Positions 1 to 8,803 of a stretch of 64,000 nucleotides of DNA are shown here, piece after piece (the stretch's first letter is position 1; each line of letters begins with the position of its first letter). A program made the position numbers and the translations under genes. A model generated the notes under the pieces. The model was not told the origin of the DNA and did no database searches. It saw nothing but the letters and a program-made list of their open reading frames with translations. Location of the stretch: assembly GCA_029213065.1 (NCBI GenBank), contig JARGPH010000014.1, forward strand, positions 352 to 64,351, read 5' to 3'. This DNA comes from Verrucomicrobiales bacterium (GTDB taxonomy: Bacteria; Verrucomicrobiota; Verrucomicrobiia; Verrucomicrobiales; DEV007).

Positions 1-110
1 CCCCCCCCGCCCCCCGCCCCACCCGCGGCCCCACCGCGGGGGGGATTTTTGGGGCCCCGGGGCCCCCTCGGCGCCCCCTTCGAGGCGGCCCCCCCGCCGC
101 GGCCCCCCCG
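1..110. other. Extreme G/C homopolymer-like stretch
   Basis: The first ~110 bases consist almost entirely of runs of C and G with a single short T run near position 46. No credible reading frame, promoter or repeat unit is visible. The composition is unlike the rest of the window, and it ends abruptly at the actcaac sequence near 111. It looks like a low-quality contig or read end, although a real G/C-rich structured element cannot be excluded from sequence alone. Confidence 0.5.
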
Positions 111-111
111 A

Positions 112-150
112 CTCAACCCTGTTGGGTCGATGACCTAACCCTCTTAGGTG
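112..150 (+). repeat. Double-hairpin motif, copy 1
   Basis: Two small hairpins lie side by side. CAAC/GTTG closes a CCT loop (114-124) and CCTAA/TTAGG closes a CCCTC loop (134-148). A related sequence at 29227-29261 keeps CTCAAC, GTTGGGT and TAACCCT at the same spacing, with 8 bases between the last two. This suggests a dispersed structured repeat. Between this motif and the gene at 337 there are about 190 bases with no other feature that can be supported. Confidence 0.4.
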
Positions 151-336
151 TGGGGAGGGATGAGGAATTCCTTCCAATTTGGGCTTCGCGCGTATCGGCT
201 GCGACGTGGAATGAGTTTCATTCCTCTACTGTGAGAGTCGCCGATTTCGCTGTTATCCCTCCACTTTTGACACGAATTTTACAGAGTTGTTACCTGGATC
301 CAACCCGAGCCGTTTTTGAGCGGGCTAAGGTTTGGC

Positions 337-1170
337 ATGATGAACCGACACACCTGTTATCAATCGTTCCTCCGGCTCTTCGCGGTGACCTGCCTTGCGG
401 CGGGAATCCAGGCTCAGGCGCAGGAGGATGAGAAAGCTCCAGCTTCGAAAATCGAGCCTCAGATGGCGATGCTGATTGAGTGTTTTGAACTGGATCACCG
501 GGCTGCGAATCAATTGATCCGGGAATACTCGCCGAAGGCGGCCAATGCCGGGGGACTGAGGGACCACCTCGGCGGGATGGTAAAAAACGGCAAGGCAGCG
601 CTCGTTGAAACGGTGTGGATGCGTTCGAGGAGCGGGCAAAGGGCAAAATCGGAGTCGATTCGTGAAACGATTTATCCGACGGAGTTTGATCCCCCGGAGA
701 TTCCCAACACACTCGGAGTGGTTCCTAATCCGGTGAAGGTAAAGGTGAAGCCGGGCGAGACTGCCACCGCACAAGCTGTCCTGCCTCCTCTCGCGGTGAC
801 AGGTGGAGGAGGGAGTGGAGCCGAAATTCTGATGACTTCGGCGACTCCCACCGCCTTCGAGACCCGAAACGTGGGGACGACGGTGGAGACCGATGCGGTG
901 CTCTCAAATGATGATGGGTTGGCTAGGATCAGCCTCGCTCCGGAAATGATCTCCTATCACGGGCGTCAATTTTATCTCCGGCCCGGTTCGGAAAATGTTC
1001 CCTGGGGAGTCGATCATATATCATCGCCTCTTTTTTACGCGATGAAAACCAGCCTGCAGATGAAGGCAAAACCGGGGCACTACAATTTACTGGGAATGTT
1101 CACGCCTCCTGAGAAACCGAAGAGAAAGGTCATTGCTCTTCTTAAAATGGACCTGATTTACGCGAACTAG
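337..1170 (+). CDS. Exported protein with secretin-like C-terminal pattern (paralogue 1)
   Basis: 277-residue protein. The start is put at ATG 337 (ATG 340 is also possible) because a canonical signal peptide follows directly, with a hydrophobic core and predicted cleavage after AQA. The mature protein shares its whole plan with the next gene: an N-terminal helical part, a conserved SGQRAK...YPTE(F/Y)DP(P/A)EIPN segment, then a half with FE.RNVGTT.E.D.VLS, ISLAPE and a closing LLGM.TP...L...DLI. The RNVGTT...D.V...ISLAPE pattern resembles the beta-rich C-terminal secretin core. The protein is far too short for a full secretin and lacks the usual N domains, so this relationship is inference. 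It lies 26 bases before its paralogue. Function unknown, probably periplasmic or outer-membrane associated. Confidence 0.75.
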   Translation: MMNRHTCYQSFLRLFAVTCLAAGIQAQAQEDEKAPASKIEPQMAMLIECFELDHRAANQLIREYSPKAANAGGLRDHLGGMVKNGKAALVETVWMRSRSGQRAKSESIRETIYPTEFDPPEIPNTLGVVPNPVKVKVKPGETATAQAVLPPLAVTGGGGSGAEILMTSATPTAFETRNVGTTVETDAVLSNDDGLARISLAPEMISYHGRQFYLRPGSENVPWGVDHISSPLFYAMKTSLQMKAKPGHYNLLGMFTPPEKPKRKVIALLKMDLIYAN

Positions 1171-1196
1171 AACAAAAACGCTAACACCAGTAAAAA

Positions 1197-2021
1197 ATGA
1201 TGAAGTACCGATTTTTAATACCACTGCTTTTCACCTGTCTTATTTCCTCGTTCGTCGAAGCACAGGATCAGCCGGATCAAAAACCCGAAAAGACGGAGAA
1301 AGCGTCTTCGAAATCGAAGAAGGATGTTTTCACGAAAGAGATGACTTCGAACGACCCGATGAAGGACATTTCCCCTGAGATTGCTGTGGTGGTTGAATAC
1401 ATTTCGATCGATCACGCCACGGCGAATCAGCTTCTTTCCCAACATGCAGCGGAGCCTGACGGTGCCGGCAAAATTCGGGATATCCTTGAATCGATGCTTG
1501 ATGAAGAGACCGCGGAATTGAAGGAGACGGTTTGGCTGCGGAGCCTCAGTGGTCAGCGGGCCAAAACCGAATCGATTCTGGAATCGATTTATCCCACTGA
1601 GTACGATCCCGCTGAGATTCCCAACATTGTGGGAAGCATCGATTCTTCGCCGGATGGCGGAGAAGGAGGCGCTCGCACCTACATGACTTATGCGGGGCCA
1701 ACGGCTTTCGAATGTCGCAATGTCGGGACGACTCTCGAGATGGATCCAGTGCTCTCTGCTGATAACAACCTCATTGATATTTCACTCGCTCCCGAGATTG
1801 TTGAGAAAATCGGGGATGACTACTTCACGAGGGAAGGCTTCGAGCATACTTCGCGCGGAATCGAACACATGGGGATGCCGGTCTTCTACACGATTAAGGA
1901 TTCCACGCAGCTCACGGTGGTTCCGGGGAAATATCATCTCCTCGGACTCCATACGCCTCACGATGACCCCGGCAAACGCATCCTCGTATTACTGCGCGCG
2001 GATTTGATTTCCTTTGAGTAG
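1197..2021 (+). CDS. Exported protein with secretin-like C-terminal pattern (paralogue 2)
   Basis: 274 residues with a clear signal peptide (MMKYRF, hydrophobic core, FVEAQ). A Lys/Ser/Glu-rich linker of about 25 residues follows before the conserved part. It matches the preceding gene along its length: LRSLSGQRAKTES, YPTEYDPAEIPN, FECRNVGTTLEMDPVLS, ISLAPEI and LLGLHTP. Paralogue 1 has an extra ~18-residue insertion after PNTLGVVP that this copy lacks. The pair probably arose by tandem duplication. The stop lies just upstream of the sensor kinase start, so the two exported proteins and the two-component system may be co-transcribed. No catalytic motif is visible. Confidence 0.75.
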   Translation: MMKYRFLIPLLFTCLISSFVEAQDQPDQKPEKTEKASSKSKKDVFTKEMTSNDPMKDISPEIAVVVEYISIDHATANQLLSQHAAEPDGAGKIRDILESMLDEETAELKETVWLRSLSGQRAKTESILESIYPTEYDPAEIPNIVGSIDSSPDGGEGGARTYMTYAGPTAFECRNVGTTLEMDPVLSADNNLIDISLAPEIVEKIGDDYFTREGFEHTSRGIEHMGMPVFYTIKDSTQLTVVPGKYHLLGLHTPHDDPGKRILVLLRADLISFE

Positions 2022-2043
2022 GCAAAGTGATACTTTGGCCGGA

Positions 2044-3654
2044 ATGTTTGCTGCAAGACATTCTCCCGTGTGGATTCTGGCGTTGATTTTGATTTCGGCC
2101 GGCGCGGTTCTGGTGCTTGGGTTTTTCTTTTCACGGGAAACTCAAGTCGTCACCGTTGAGCAGGATCACGCGCCCCTCTCACGGTTTACGAGTGAATTGT
2201 TGAAAGAGGTCGAGTCTCTTGAGGAACTCTACGAAGGCCGGCTTCTTGACGTTCGCGCTCGAATCGGATCGGGTGAAAATACTCTGGAGGTGGCCTCGGT
2301 CTGCCGTGAGATTGTCGGTGCGGAGCAGGCCATCATCGTTCCCCGGAACGGAGAGGTCATTGCGATGGACCTGAGAGATTCGGATCGCTCGGTTCCGTTG
2401 CCCCACCCGATGAAGAAAGGCAGCGGGGGAATCAGGAAGGGGATAATCCTTGATTTTGACGACCTGGAGAGAGGGGCTTTTCTTTCGGGTTTTCAGTGGT
2501 TGGATCGCCCCGGCGAGGCGCTTCATTTTGCAACGATGTTGGATGGTGACACCGCTTTCGTTCTGAGGATTGACAAGGACGCTGCGATTCGTGCGGCAGA
2601 TGAATGGCTCGAATCCTGGGTCCCGGATGTGTTTGCTCCGGTGCAGGCTTCCGGCATGACCGCATCGGTAACAGGCCCCTTGAAGAACGTAATCGTTTCG
2701 ACGGGAGAAGTTGCGACCGATCTCTCCCCGAATTTAATTCTCCCGGTTTCCTCTGTCTTCGGAGACTGGAGCGTCTCCTCGCATCCCAAAACGGAAGTGG
2801 TGACGAGTTACAATCTCCCTTTCATGGTCGGTTCGGCGGCTCTCTTCGTTGTCCTCGTAGTCGCGGGTGTGTTCGGATTTACCCAGCAGTGCCGGGCGGT
2901 CCGGCTTGCTGAGCAACGGGTTTCATTCGTGAATCGCGTCTCACACGAGTTGAGAACTCCGATGACCAACATTCTCTTGAATGTGGATTTGTTAGAAGAT
3001 TCTGTTCCTGAGGAAAGCCGAATCGCAGCAAAGCGGTTGGGTCTCATCAGGGAGGAGGCTGGGCGTCTCAGTCGTCTTTTGGAAAATGTGCTCTGCTTTT
3101 CGCGGCGGGATAAACTCAAGGGCGAAGAGGAGGACGCCGGTCAGACCCTGCGGCTCGTTCCCTGTTCCCTCTTCACGGTGATCGATGCGGTGCTCGATCA
3201 GTTTGGACCGAGCTTGAGTCGTAAAAATATCGAGGTGGAGAGAGGTGCTCGCGACGTTTTACATACGGTCCTCGCTGATGAGGACGCCCTGAGGCAGATC
3301 ATCAGCAACCTGATTTCCAATGTCGAAAAGTATGCCGCAGCCGGAGGGAAACTCGAGTTTCGGGCCGCGCGTTCTGATTCGGGTGACTCGATCGTTTTGT
3401 CAGTGATCGACGGCGGGCCCGGAATCCCTGTCTCGGAAAGTGCGAGAATTTTCCGGCCGTTTGAGCGACTCAGCGAAGCCACCAAAGAAGGCGTTTCAGG
3501 AACGGGGCTGGGGCTTTCGATTGCGAGGGAGCTGGCCGTGAGTATGAATGGTTCGCTCGAAATTGATTTCAAGAATCACGGGGAGGGCGGGGGGGCTTGT
3601 TTTATCCTGACATTGCCAATGTCCGCGAACAACATTGTCAGGATTGCCTCGTAA
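2044..3654 (+). CDS. Membrane sensor histidine kinase
   Basis: 536 residues from ATG 2044. A TTG at 2014 would overlap the upstream stop and add ten residues. TM1 lies at about residues 6-26 and TM2 at about 259-280, enclosing a ~230-residue extracytoplasmic sensor region with no recognised domain. The cytoplasmic half has the HisKA H-box SHELRTP (His about 301), an N-box around NLISNVEKYA, the G1 motif DGGPGIP and the G2 motif GTGLGLS, so it should be an active kinase. The stop is 1 base before the response regulator start, which marks them as a cognate pair. The stimulus is unknown. The two exported proteins upstream are natural candidates as partners or targets. Confidence 0.93.
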   Translation: MFAARHSPVWILALILISAGAVLVLGFFFSRETQVVTVEQDHAPLSRFTSELLKEVESLEELYEGRLLDVRARIGSGENTLEVASVCREIVGAEQAIIVPRNGEVIAMDLRDSDRSVPLPHPMKKGSGGIRKGIILDFDDLERGAFLSGFQWLDRPGEALHFATMLDGDTAFVLRIDKDAAIRAADEWLESWVPDVFAPVQASGMTASVTGPLKNVIVSTGEVATDLSPNLILPVSSVFGDWSVSSHPKTEVVTSYNLPFMVGSAALFVVLVVAGVFGFTQQCRAVRLAEQRVSFVNRVSHELRTPMTNILLNVDLLEDSVPEESRIAAKRLGLIREEAGRLSRLLENVLCFSRRDKLKGEEEDAGQTLRLVPCSLFTVIDAVLDQFGPSLSRKNIEVERGARDVLHTVLADEDALRQIISNLISNVEKYAAAGGKLEFRAARSDSGDSIVLSVIDGGPGIPVSESARIFRPFERLSEATKEGVSGTGLGLSIARELAVSMNGSLEIDFKNHGEGGGACFILTLPMSANNIVRIAS

Positions 3655-3655
3655 A

Positions 3656-4354
3656 ATGAAAATTCTTATCGCAGAAGATGATCCCGTCTCGCTCGATTCC
3701 ATCGAGGCCTGTTTGTCGGGTGAAGGGTTTTCGACGCTTCTCGCGAAGAACGGGGATGAGGCGATTCAACTCTGGGAAGCGGAGAAGCCGGACCTGGTCT
3801 GTCTTGATATCATGATGCCCGAGAAGGACGGATTCGAAGTCTGCCGCCGGATTCGGGCATCGGATAAGTCGCTCCCGATTCTATTCCTCTCTGCCAAGAA
3901 CGAAGAGATTGACGTGGTCGTGGGGCTGGAGCTCGGTGCGGATGATTTCATTCGGAAGCCTTTCGGGAAGCACGAACTCATTGCCCGGGTGCGGTCGGTG
4001 CTTCGGCGTTCCGAAAGGGGCAGGGCTGATGGTGTTACCGTTGAAAGTTTTCAGATTCGGGATCTTATGACGGTTTATCCTTCGCGGCTCTGTGCGGTGC
4101 GCGATTCCTCGGGAGAGGAGATTGAACTTTCTCCCCGTGAGATTTCCATTCTCGGTTTGCTCCACGAGCACCTCGGCGAGGCGGTGCACCGCGATAAGAT
4201 TTTTGATCACTGCTGGGGTATCGACTACTACCCCGAGTCGCGAACGCTCGATCAGCACATGGTGCGTTTGCGAAAGCGGCTCGAGCGGGATCCCGCCAAT
4301 CCTGAGATTGTAGAGACGGTGCGCGGGGTGGGATATCGTATCAGGTCGTCCTGA
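3656..4354 (+). CDS. OmpR/PhoB-family response regulator
   Basis: 232-residue DNA-binding response regulator. The receiver domain has the acidic pair EDD (residues 7-9), the phosphoacceptor Asp51 in CLDIMMP, and a conserved Lys in RKPF. The C-terminal winged helix has the SPRE start, the R.LDQHMVRLRKRL recognition region and the terminal TVRGVGYR hairpin. ATG 3656 follows the kinase stop almost directly. An upstream in-frame start at 3635 would add MSGLPRK and overlap the kinase, and is less likely. The gene ends only 4 bases from the convergent glycosyltransferase, with no room for a conventional terminator. Confidence 0.95.
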   Translation: MKILIAEDDPVSLDSIEACLSGEGFSTLLAKNGDEAIQLWEAEKPDLVCLDIMMPEKDGFEVCRRIRASDKSLPILFLSAKNEEIDVVVGLELGADDFIRKPFGKHELIARVRSVLRRSERGRADGVTVESFQIRDLMTVYPSRLCAVRDSSGEEIELSPREISILGLLHEHLGEAVHRDKIFDHCWGIDYYPESRTLDQHMVRLRKRLERDPANPEIVETVRGVGYRIRSS

Positions 4355-4358
4355 TATC

Positions 4359-5015
4359 TCAGGCGCACTTGACCAATTTCGAGACCCGTCGCATCACTTT
4401 GAGGTGTAAGGGCATCGACCACGATTTTGCCCAGTGGTGAATCGCATAGGTGTTGTCGGTAATGTTCCGGAACATGAGTTTCTGATCACCGGGAACATCG
4501 CTATACGGATTGTAAGGGTAGAAAAACTCAGGAGGGAAGACGTTGATCTCGCCGGAGAACCTTGTGAGCACTTTCGTGCAGACTTCCGGGGCGATGAGAT
4601 ATGGCTGGCCGCTCTCAAATCGCTTTCTCATAAAGTCGAGACACTGCTCTGGAAAAGGGTGGCCGGCTTCTGCGCCGAGAATGCCACTATTCACCCGGTC
4701 GGCCTTTTCTTCACCGAGGAAGCATTTCTCTTCAAGAAGGGGATCGAGAGAGCGAACCACTTCGAAGTCGGTGTCGAGATAGACGCCTCCATGCTCGGCG
4801 AGTTTTTGAAGTCGCACGTAGTCGGATACGAAAGCCCATTGCTTTTTCTCAATGTGGTGAGCGATGAACGGGTCTTCGAGGTCGATGTTGTTCTCATTCC
4901 AGAACATGACTTCATAGTCAGGGCAATGTTCTTTCCAGCTCTCCATGCAATCGAGAGAGAGTTGGCAGAGTGGTCGGTCTCCGAACCAGCAGTAATGAAG
5001 TTTCTTCGGGATCAT
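4359..5015 (-). CDS. GT32-like capsular glycosyltransferase (DXD)
   Basis: 218 residues beginning MIPKKLHYCWFG, the typical opening of the DXD sugar-transferase family (Gly_transf_sug, GT32-like). The metal/nucleotide-sugar DXD motif is visible as YLDTDFE (Asp81-Asp83), preceded by SDYVRL and the GGVY turn characteristic of the family. It is expected to move a sugar from a nucleotide sugar to a growing polysaccharide on the cytoplasmic side. It is the last gene of the leftward polysaccharide operon, 44 bases after the flippase. Donor and acceptor cannot be told from sequence. Confidence 0.88.
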   Translation of the reverse strand: MIPKKLHYCWFGDRPLCQLSLDCMESWKEHCPDYEVMFWNENNIDLEDPFIAHHIEKKQWAFVSDYVRLQKLAEHGGVYLDTDFEVVRSLDPLLEEKCFLGEEKADRVNSGILGAEAGHPFPEQCLDFMRKRFESGQPYLIAPEVCTKVLTRFSGEINVFPPEFFYPYNPYSDVPGDQKLMFRNITDNTYAIHHWAKSWSMPLHLKVMRRVSKLVKCA

Positions 5016-5059
5016 AGTTTCCAGTGTTGCGATTGAAATTTTTTATCCGAGATGCGGGA

Positions 5060-6430
5060 TCAGCCCGTTGGCGATTCTGATTTCGGTTGCCTGTGAAAAA
5101 GTTTTGGAAGGAGCGGTGCGTCGCTTTCACCGCTGAGTTGCTTCAGGTTTGCGAGGACCATCAAGGCGAGTTTCCACGCCGGGAAGATGAGGATGCCGGT
5201 GGCGAGGCCGAGATACATCCACTCCATTCCCGCGAGACAGAGGCCGCTGATTCCGAGGACGACACTTGCGACGAGGCCCTGAACAATCGGAGCCACCGTA
5301 TCGGAAAGCATCCCGGAACCGATCAGGATATAGCGGTTCACATCTCTCCACCCGAGCAGGGTGAGGAAGCACATTTGAGCGGCGAAAAGGCTGCGATCGA
5401 TGGCGAATTCGCTGCCGTAGACCAGCGGCACGAGAAGAGGGCCGAGGCCTATCATGCCAATTCCCATGAGGATGATGATAACGCCATAGAATCCGAACAG
5501 CCTGAGCGCGGCTGTTTTGACCCATCCACCGTCGCTGCTTTCCTTTGCATTGATCGAGGCGGTCCAGAATGGCCCTCCCACTGTTTCAATAATTCTGCGG
5601 AAAATGGCAGTGATGGTGACGAAGACCTGATAGACGGCAACTTCTCCCGGACCGAGGGTCCGGGCGACGAGAAGGCCGCAGACGGTGATTTCGACGAGAA
5701 AGACGAGATCGGTTGTCGCGGAAAAAGACATTCCGTCGACCCATAGTTTTTTGAACGTTGCCCAGCTGAACCTTGCTCGTTTCGCAACAAGATAGGGGCG
5801 CTTTCTCCACAGAAAATGAGTGTTGATGAGGCGTGCGAGAATGTTGGGAAGAAAGGTCGCGAGGAGCAGGAAGGGAATGCTCGGGAAAAAGTGGAGGCCG
5901 AAAATAATGATAACAGCGCCGAGGATGTTTCCAATGCAGGCGAATCCGTTCGCGAGGTGGGCCTCGAGATATCCCTGTCGAGTGGAATCGGTGTGCCACA
6001 TCATGATTTCGATGCCGAGAAGCCCAAGCCCGATGAGAAGAGCGGTGCGCAATTCATCGGCCCACTTCTCATATTCTGATCCGAAAAGAGTTTCGATTGG
6101 AACGGTCAGAAAGATGCTTCCGAGAATGAGACTGAAGAGCGCTGCCAGGGAGACGATGATGAGGCCACTGTGCTGGTAGTAGTGCCGTTCTCTGCTGCGC
6201 TTGTTTTTTGCCGATGCTTCCGCGATTGAGCGCGTCAGCGACGGCCCCATCCCGAACTGCAGCATCGTCAGCATGTAGATCGTGAGGGAAACCGTGGAAT
6301 AGATTCCGAATTCCTCACGGCCGAGAACGCGCGCCGCAAGTGGCAGAGCGATAAGCTGAAGAATCGACGAACTCGCCTTGGAGGCGATCGCGGTGTAGAC
6401 AGCAAATTTGATAGTGTTTCCCCGGTTCAT
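5060..6430 (-). CDS. Polysaccharide flippase (Wzx/MATE-type)
   Basis: 456 residues, strongly hydrophobic, with about 12-14 membrane segments. The N-terminus (KASSSILQLIALPLAARVLGREEFGIYS) is typical of the polysaccharide transporter superfamily, where a conserved LGREEFGIY-type motif follows TM1. It should flip lipid-linked oligosaccharide units across the inner membrane. It sits between a GT32-like transferase and a TupA-like enzyme in the leftward operon. There is an in-operon O-antigen ligase/polymerase on the other side of the divergent promoter, which fits a Wzx/Wzy-type pathway. Confidence 0.88.
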   Translation of the reverse strand: MNRGNTIKFAVYTAIASKASSSILQLIALPLAARVLGREEFGIYSTVSLTIYMLTMLQFGMGPSLTRSIAEASAKNKRSRERHYYQHSGLIIVSLAALFSLILGSIFLTVPIETLFGSEYEKWADELRTALLIGLGLLGIEIMMWHTDSTRQGYLEAHLANGFACIGNILGAVIIIFGLHFFPSIPFLLLATFLPNILARLINTHFLWRKRPYLVAKRARFSWATFKKLWVDGMSFSATTDLVFLVEITVCGLLVARTLGPGEVAVYQVFVTITAIFRRIIETVGGPFWTASINAKESSDGGWVKTAALRLFGFYGVIIILMGIGMIGLGPLLVPLVYGSEFAIDRSLFAAQMCFLTLLGWRDVNRYILIGSGMLSDTVAPIVQGLVASVVLGISGLCLAGMEWMYLGLATGILIFPAWKLALMVLANLKQLSGESDAPLLPKLFHRQPKSESPTG

Positions 6431-6462
6431 TCAGATTATTTTCAACTTCAAGAGTAAGAGTG

Positions 6463-7410
6463 TCAGGCTGCTGCACTGTGTTGTTCCGGGGAGGAGTGGA
6501 GCCATTTTTCTCCAAGCTCAAAGTCGAATTCTGCGGGGGCAATTCGGAACCTTCCCTCGGCCGGATTGAAGGTCATTTCACCGAAGTAAACCCTGTCTTC
6601 CACGGCGTAGAGATCGACGCGGACAAAATCGAATCCACGGCTGAGCGAGAGGGCCACGGACTTCATTTCTTCGAAAAGTTCCTGTTCCGGAAACACGTCT
6701 GAGAAGCCGGGGCACCCCCGGTAGCGCACTGGCTGATCCCCCACAAAGAGAGGGTGCATTTCCTCGTTGAAGAAACTGCACTCCTGTCTCCGCTCACTCA
6801 CCCGCCTGACGACTTCAGTGATGACTGATGATTTACCGTTCCCGTAATTGAAGACAAAAAATTTGTAGTCGAGTGGTGTTCCGTTGGCCTGTCCGGGGTC
6901 AATGAGGCGCTCTTCGACCAGGTAACCCGGCGGGATCATCTCATACCACCACTCATTTGTTTTCTCTCCGTAGCTGTGTTTTGCAGCGATTCTCTCGCAG
7001 GCGGCTTTTGCGATCTCAGGGGAGTTCTCAGAGATCACCTCCGCGGATCCGCAATCATTGTTCTTCTTCACGACGAGTTGATCACCCAGTTTCAGGAGAA
7101 GCTCGGGGGATAAGTCGGTTCCCGCGTAGCGGAGTGGAATCAGGTAGTCGGTGCCAATCGTTGCGGAGACGAATTCTCTCACTTTAATTTTGTCGCTCAG
7201 CTCAACGAGGCGCCAATCTCTCTCGTAGAGTTTTCTCCTGTGCAGTTTCTCACAGAACGAGTTCGGGTTCGTGAAGTCGGGCCAATATCCCATTTGAATG
7301 GCGAAGAGAATTTTCTCTTTGAGCAGGGTTGAAAGCGGCAGCGTCCGAATCGCTGACTTTGCTGCTTTTCGAAATGTGCGCGCCAATTTCCTCATCGTCC
7401 CAGGGCCCAT
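6463..7410 (-). CDS. TupA-like ATP-grasp protein
   Basis: 315 residues resembling the TupA-like ATP-grasp family found in capsule and teichuronopeptide loci. Visible family features are PNSFCEKLHRRKLYERD, the LSDKIKVREFV segment, LVVKKNNDCGSAEVI as an ATP-binding strand/loop, and a C-terminal DFVRVDLY...YFGEMTFNPAEG with the metal-binding Glu and Asn. Members are thought to ligate an amino acid or peptide to a sugar acid, so this enzyme may decorate the polysaccharide. The start overlaps the end of the upstream GT2 gene by 19 bases (an in-frame ATG at 7395 is an alternative), indicating translational coupling. Confidence 0.82.
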   Translation of the reverse strand: MGPGTMRKLARTFRKAAKSAIRTLPLSTLLKEKILFAIQMGYWPDFTNPNSFCEKLHRRKLYERDWRLVELSDKIKVREFVSATIGTDYLIPLRYAGTDLSPELLLKLGDQLVVKKNNDCGSAEVISENSPEIAKAACERIAAKHSYGEKTNEWWYEMIPPGYLVEERLIDPGQANGTPLDYKFFVFNYGNGKSSVITEVVRRVSERRQECSFFNEEMHPLFVGDQPVRYRGCPGFSDVFPEQELFEEMKSVALSLSRGFDFVRVDLYAVEDRVYFGEMTFNPAEGRFRIAPAEFDFELGEKWLHSSPEQHSAAA

Positions 7411-8243
7411 TTCGCCGCCTCAGCTGCAGCTCGAATCATTTTCAAGAGAACAGCATGAGCGAGCCTCGTTTCGTGGAGGTCGATCACTTTAAAGTAGCAG
7501 CGAATCCCTTTGATCCTGTTTCTGCTTATCTGGTGTGTGTGTGTGCGATGGAGGCTTGCCGGAGAATTCAGTTTTGCGAAAGCGCCTCCGCTTCTGATGA
7601 ATCGGATCATCATTTCAAAATCCACTTTCAGGGGCAGGTCTTCCCGGTAGCCTCCGATTCTTTCGATCTTCGACTTCCGGTAAAGGATACTTGAATGCTT
7701 AAAGGGAACCAGAGGGCGTGCCATCAGAGAGGTCACGGGAGATGAGCTCTTTGCCAGCGCCGGGTATTGCATCAATCTGCGCTTGTTAGAGCCGTCTCGA
7801 AAGACCAGAGTATCAGCGCATATCAGGTCGAGGGTGCTGTCGGCTTCGAGAACTTTCCGGTAGGTCGCTACGGTTTCAGGAAGAAACTGATCATCCGAGT
7901 CAAGGACTGCGATGAACTCCGACGTCGCGATTGAATTCGCACGGTTGCGTGCCGCGGAGATCCCGATGTTTTCATTGCCTCGAATGATTCGAAGATTCGC
8001 TAACTTGCTCCGGTATCCCTCGACGAAAGCGAGAGACCCGTCGGTGGAGCAGTCGTCGTAGTAAATGATTTCGTCGGGTTGTGATTTCTGAGCGACGAGG
8101 GAGTCGAACATCTCAATCACGTAGTCCCCGGGATTGTAAGCAACAATCACGACTGACAGCGTGGTTTGCTTCGCGGCGGGAGAGGACGCTTCCGCGATGT
8201 AAGTGCTGCTCTCCCCAAGGAGCGTGTCGTTTGCGTAATTCAT
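7392..8243 (-). CDS. GT2-family glycosyltransferase
   Basis: 283 residues. After a 30-residue N-terminal extension the GT-A fold starts with LSVVIVAYNPGDYV. It continues with the nucleotide-sugar binding YYDDCSTDGS, NIGISAARN and the metal-binding AVLDSDDQFLPE, and ends with a typical variable acceptor domain. These are the classical motifs of inverting GT2 enzymes. It probably adds one residue to the lipid-linked repeat unit in the cytoplasm. It overlaps the downstream ATP-grasp gene and follows the small membrane protein by 38 bases. Confidence 0.92.
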   Translation of the reverse strand: MNYANDTLLGESSTYIAEASSPAAKQTTLSVVIVAYNPGDYVIEMFDSLVAQKSQPDEIIYYDDCSTDGSLAFVEGYRSKLANLRIIRGNENIGISAARNRANSIATSEFIAVLDSDDQFLPETVATYRKVLEADSTLDLICADTLVFRDGSNKRRLMQYPALAKSSSPVTSLMARPLVPFKHSSILYRKSKIERIGGYREDLPLKVDFEMMIRFIRSGGAFAKLNSPASLHRTHTHQISRNRIKGIRCYFKVIDLHETRLAHAVLLKMIRAAAEAAKWALGR

Positions 8244-8281
8244 TGTCAGGCGGTTACTGAATGTGAAATGTGAAAAGAAAT

Positions 8282-8803
8282 TTAGAGAGCAACCGGAAAT
8301 GTCGGACTCTCACCTTCATCTGTGCCTCCGATGCGATGGGCACCCCGATAGAGTTTTCGGTGAAGCATTCTGTATCCAACGAGATTCGACCATATCAGCC
8401 AGAGGCTCGCTATTCCGGCAAAGAGGGGAAGAAGGAGACGCGAGACGGCGTGCTCATCCAGGAAAATCAGCGACGCGAGAATCGTGGTCATCAGGAAGAG
8501 GATTTGACGGTAGCAGATCGCTGACTTACGACCCTTGCCAATTCCTGAGAGGCTTCTTTCTGACGGTTTCCGGCTTAGAAATTCAATGAGGAGTGTGAAG
8601 GAGATCCCGAAGCTTCCGAGCGCGAAGAAGAGGAGGCAGCCATCGGGTGCGGTTTTCAGCTGAGCCTGGCTCGTGGCGATGAACAGGGCGCAATACAGAA
8701 TCTGAGAGATCAGAACCTGAATCAGGAAATGGATTCGGCTGATAAAAAAGCAGTTTTTCGGAACGAGCCGGCTGAAAAATGAGTCAGATCTATTTTTTAT
8801 CAT
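8282..8803 (-). CDS. Small membrane protein of unknown function
   Basis: 173 residues with about four hydrophobic segments (near 24-45, 56-77, 104-120 and 124-145) and a short hydrophilic C-terminus. No family was recognised. As the first gene of the leftward polysaccharide operon, directly downstream of the AT-rich divergent promoter region, it may be a membrane partner of the assembly machinery, but this rests only on position. Confidence 0.6.
   Translation of the reverse strand: MIKNRSDSFFSRLVPKNCFFISRIHFLIQVLISQILYCALFIATSQAQLKTAPDGCLLFFALGSFGISFTLLIEFLSRKPSERSLSGIGKGRKSAICYRQILFLMTTILASLIFLDEHAVSRLLLPLFAGIASLWLIWSNLVGYRMLHRKLYRGAHRIGGTDEGESPTFPVAL

Noticed and set aside
4434-5036. Long open frame antisense to the GT32-like gene
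   Set aside because: The opposite strand encodes a protein with a recognisable DXD motif and family start. The antisense frame has no family features and follows from the G/C-rich codon pattern.
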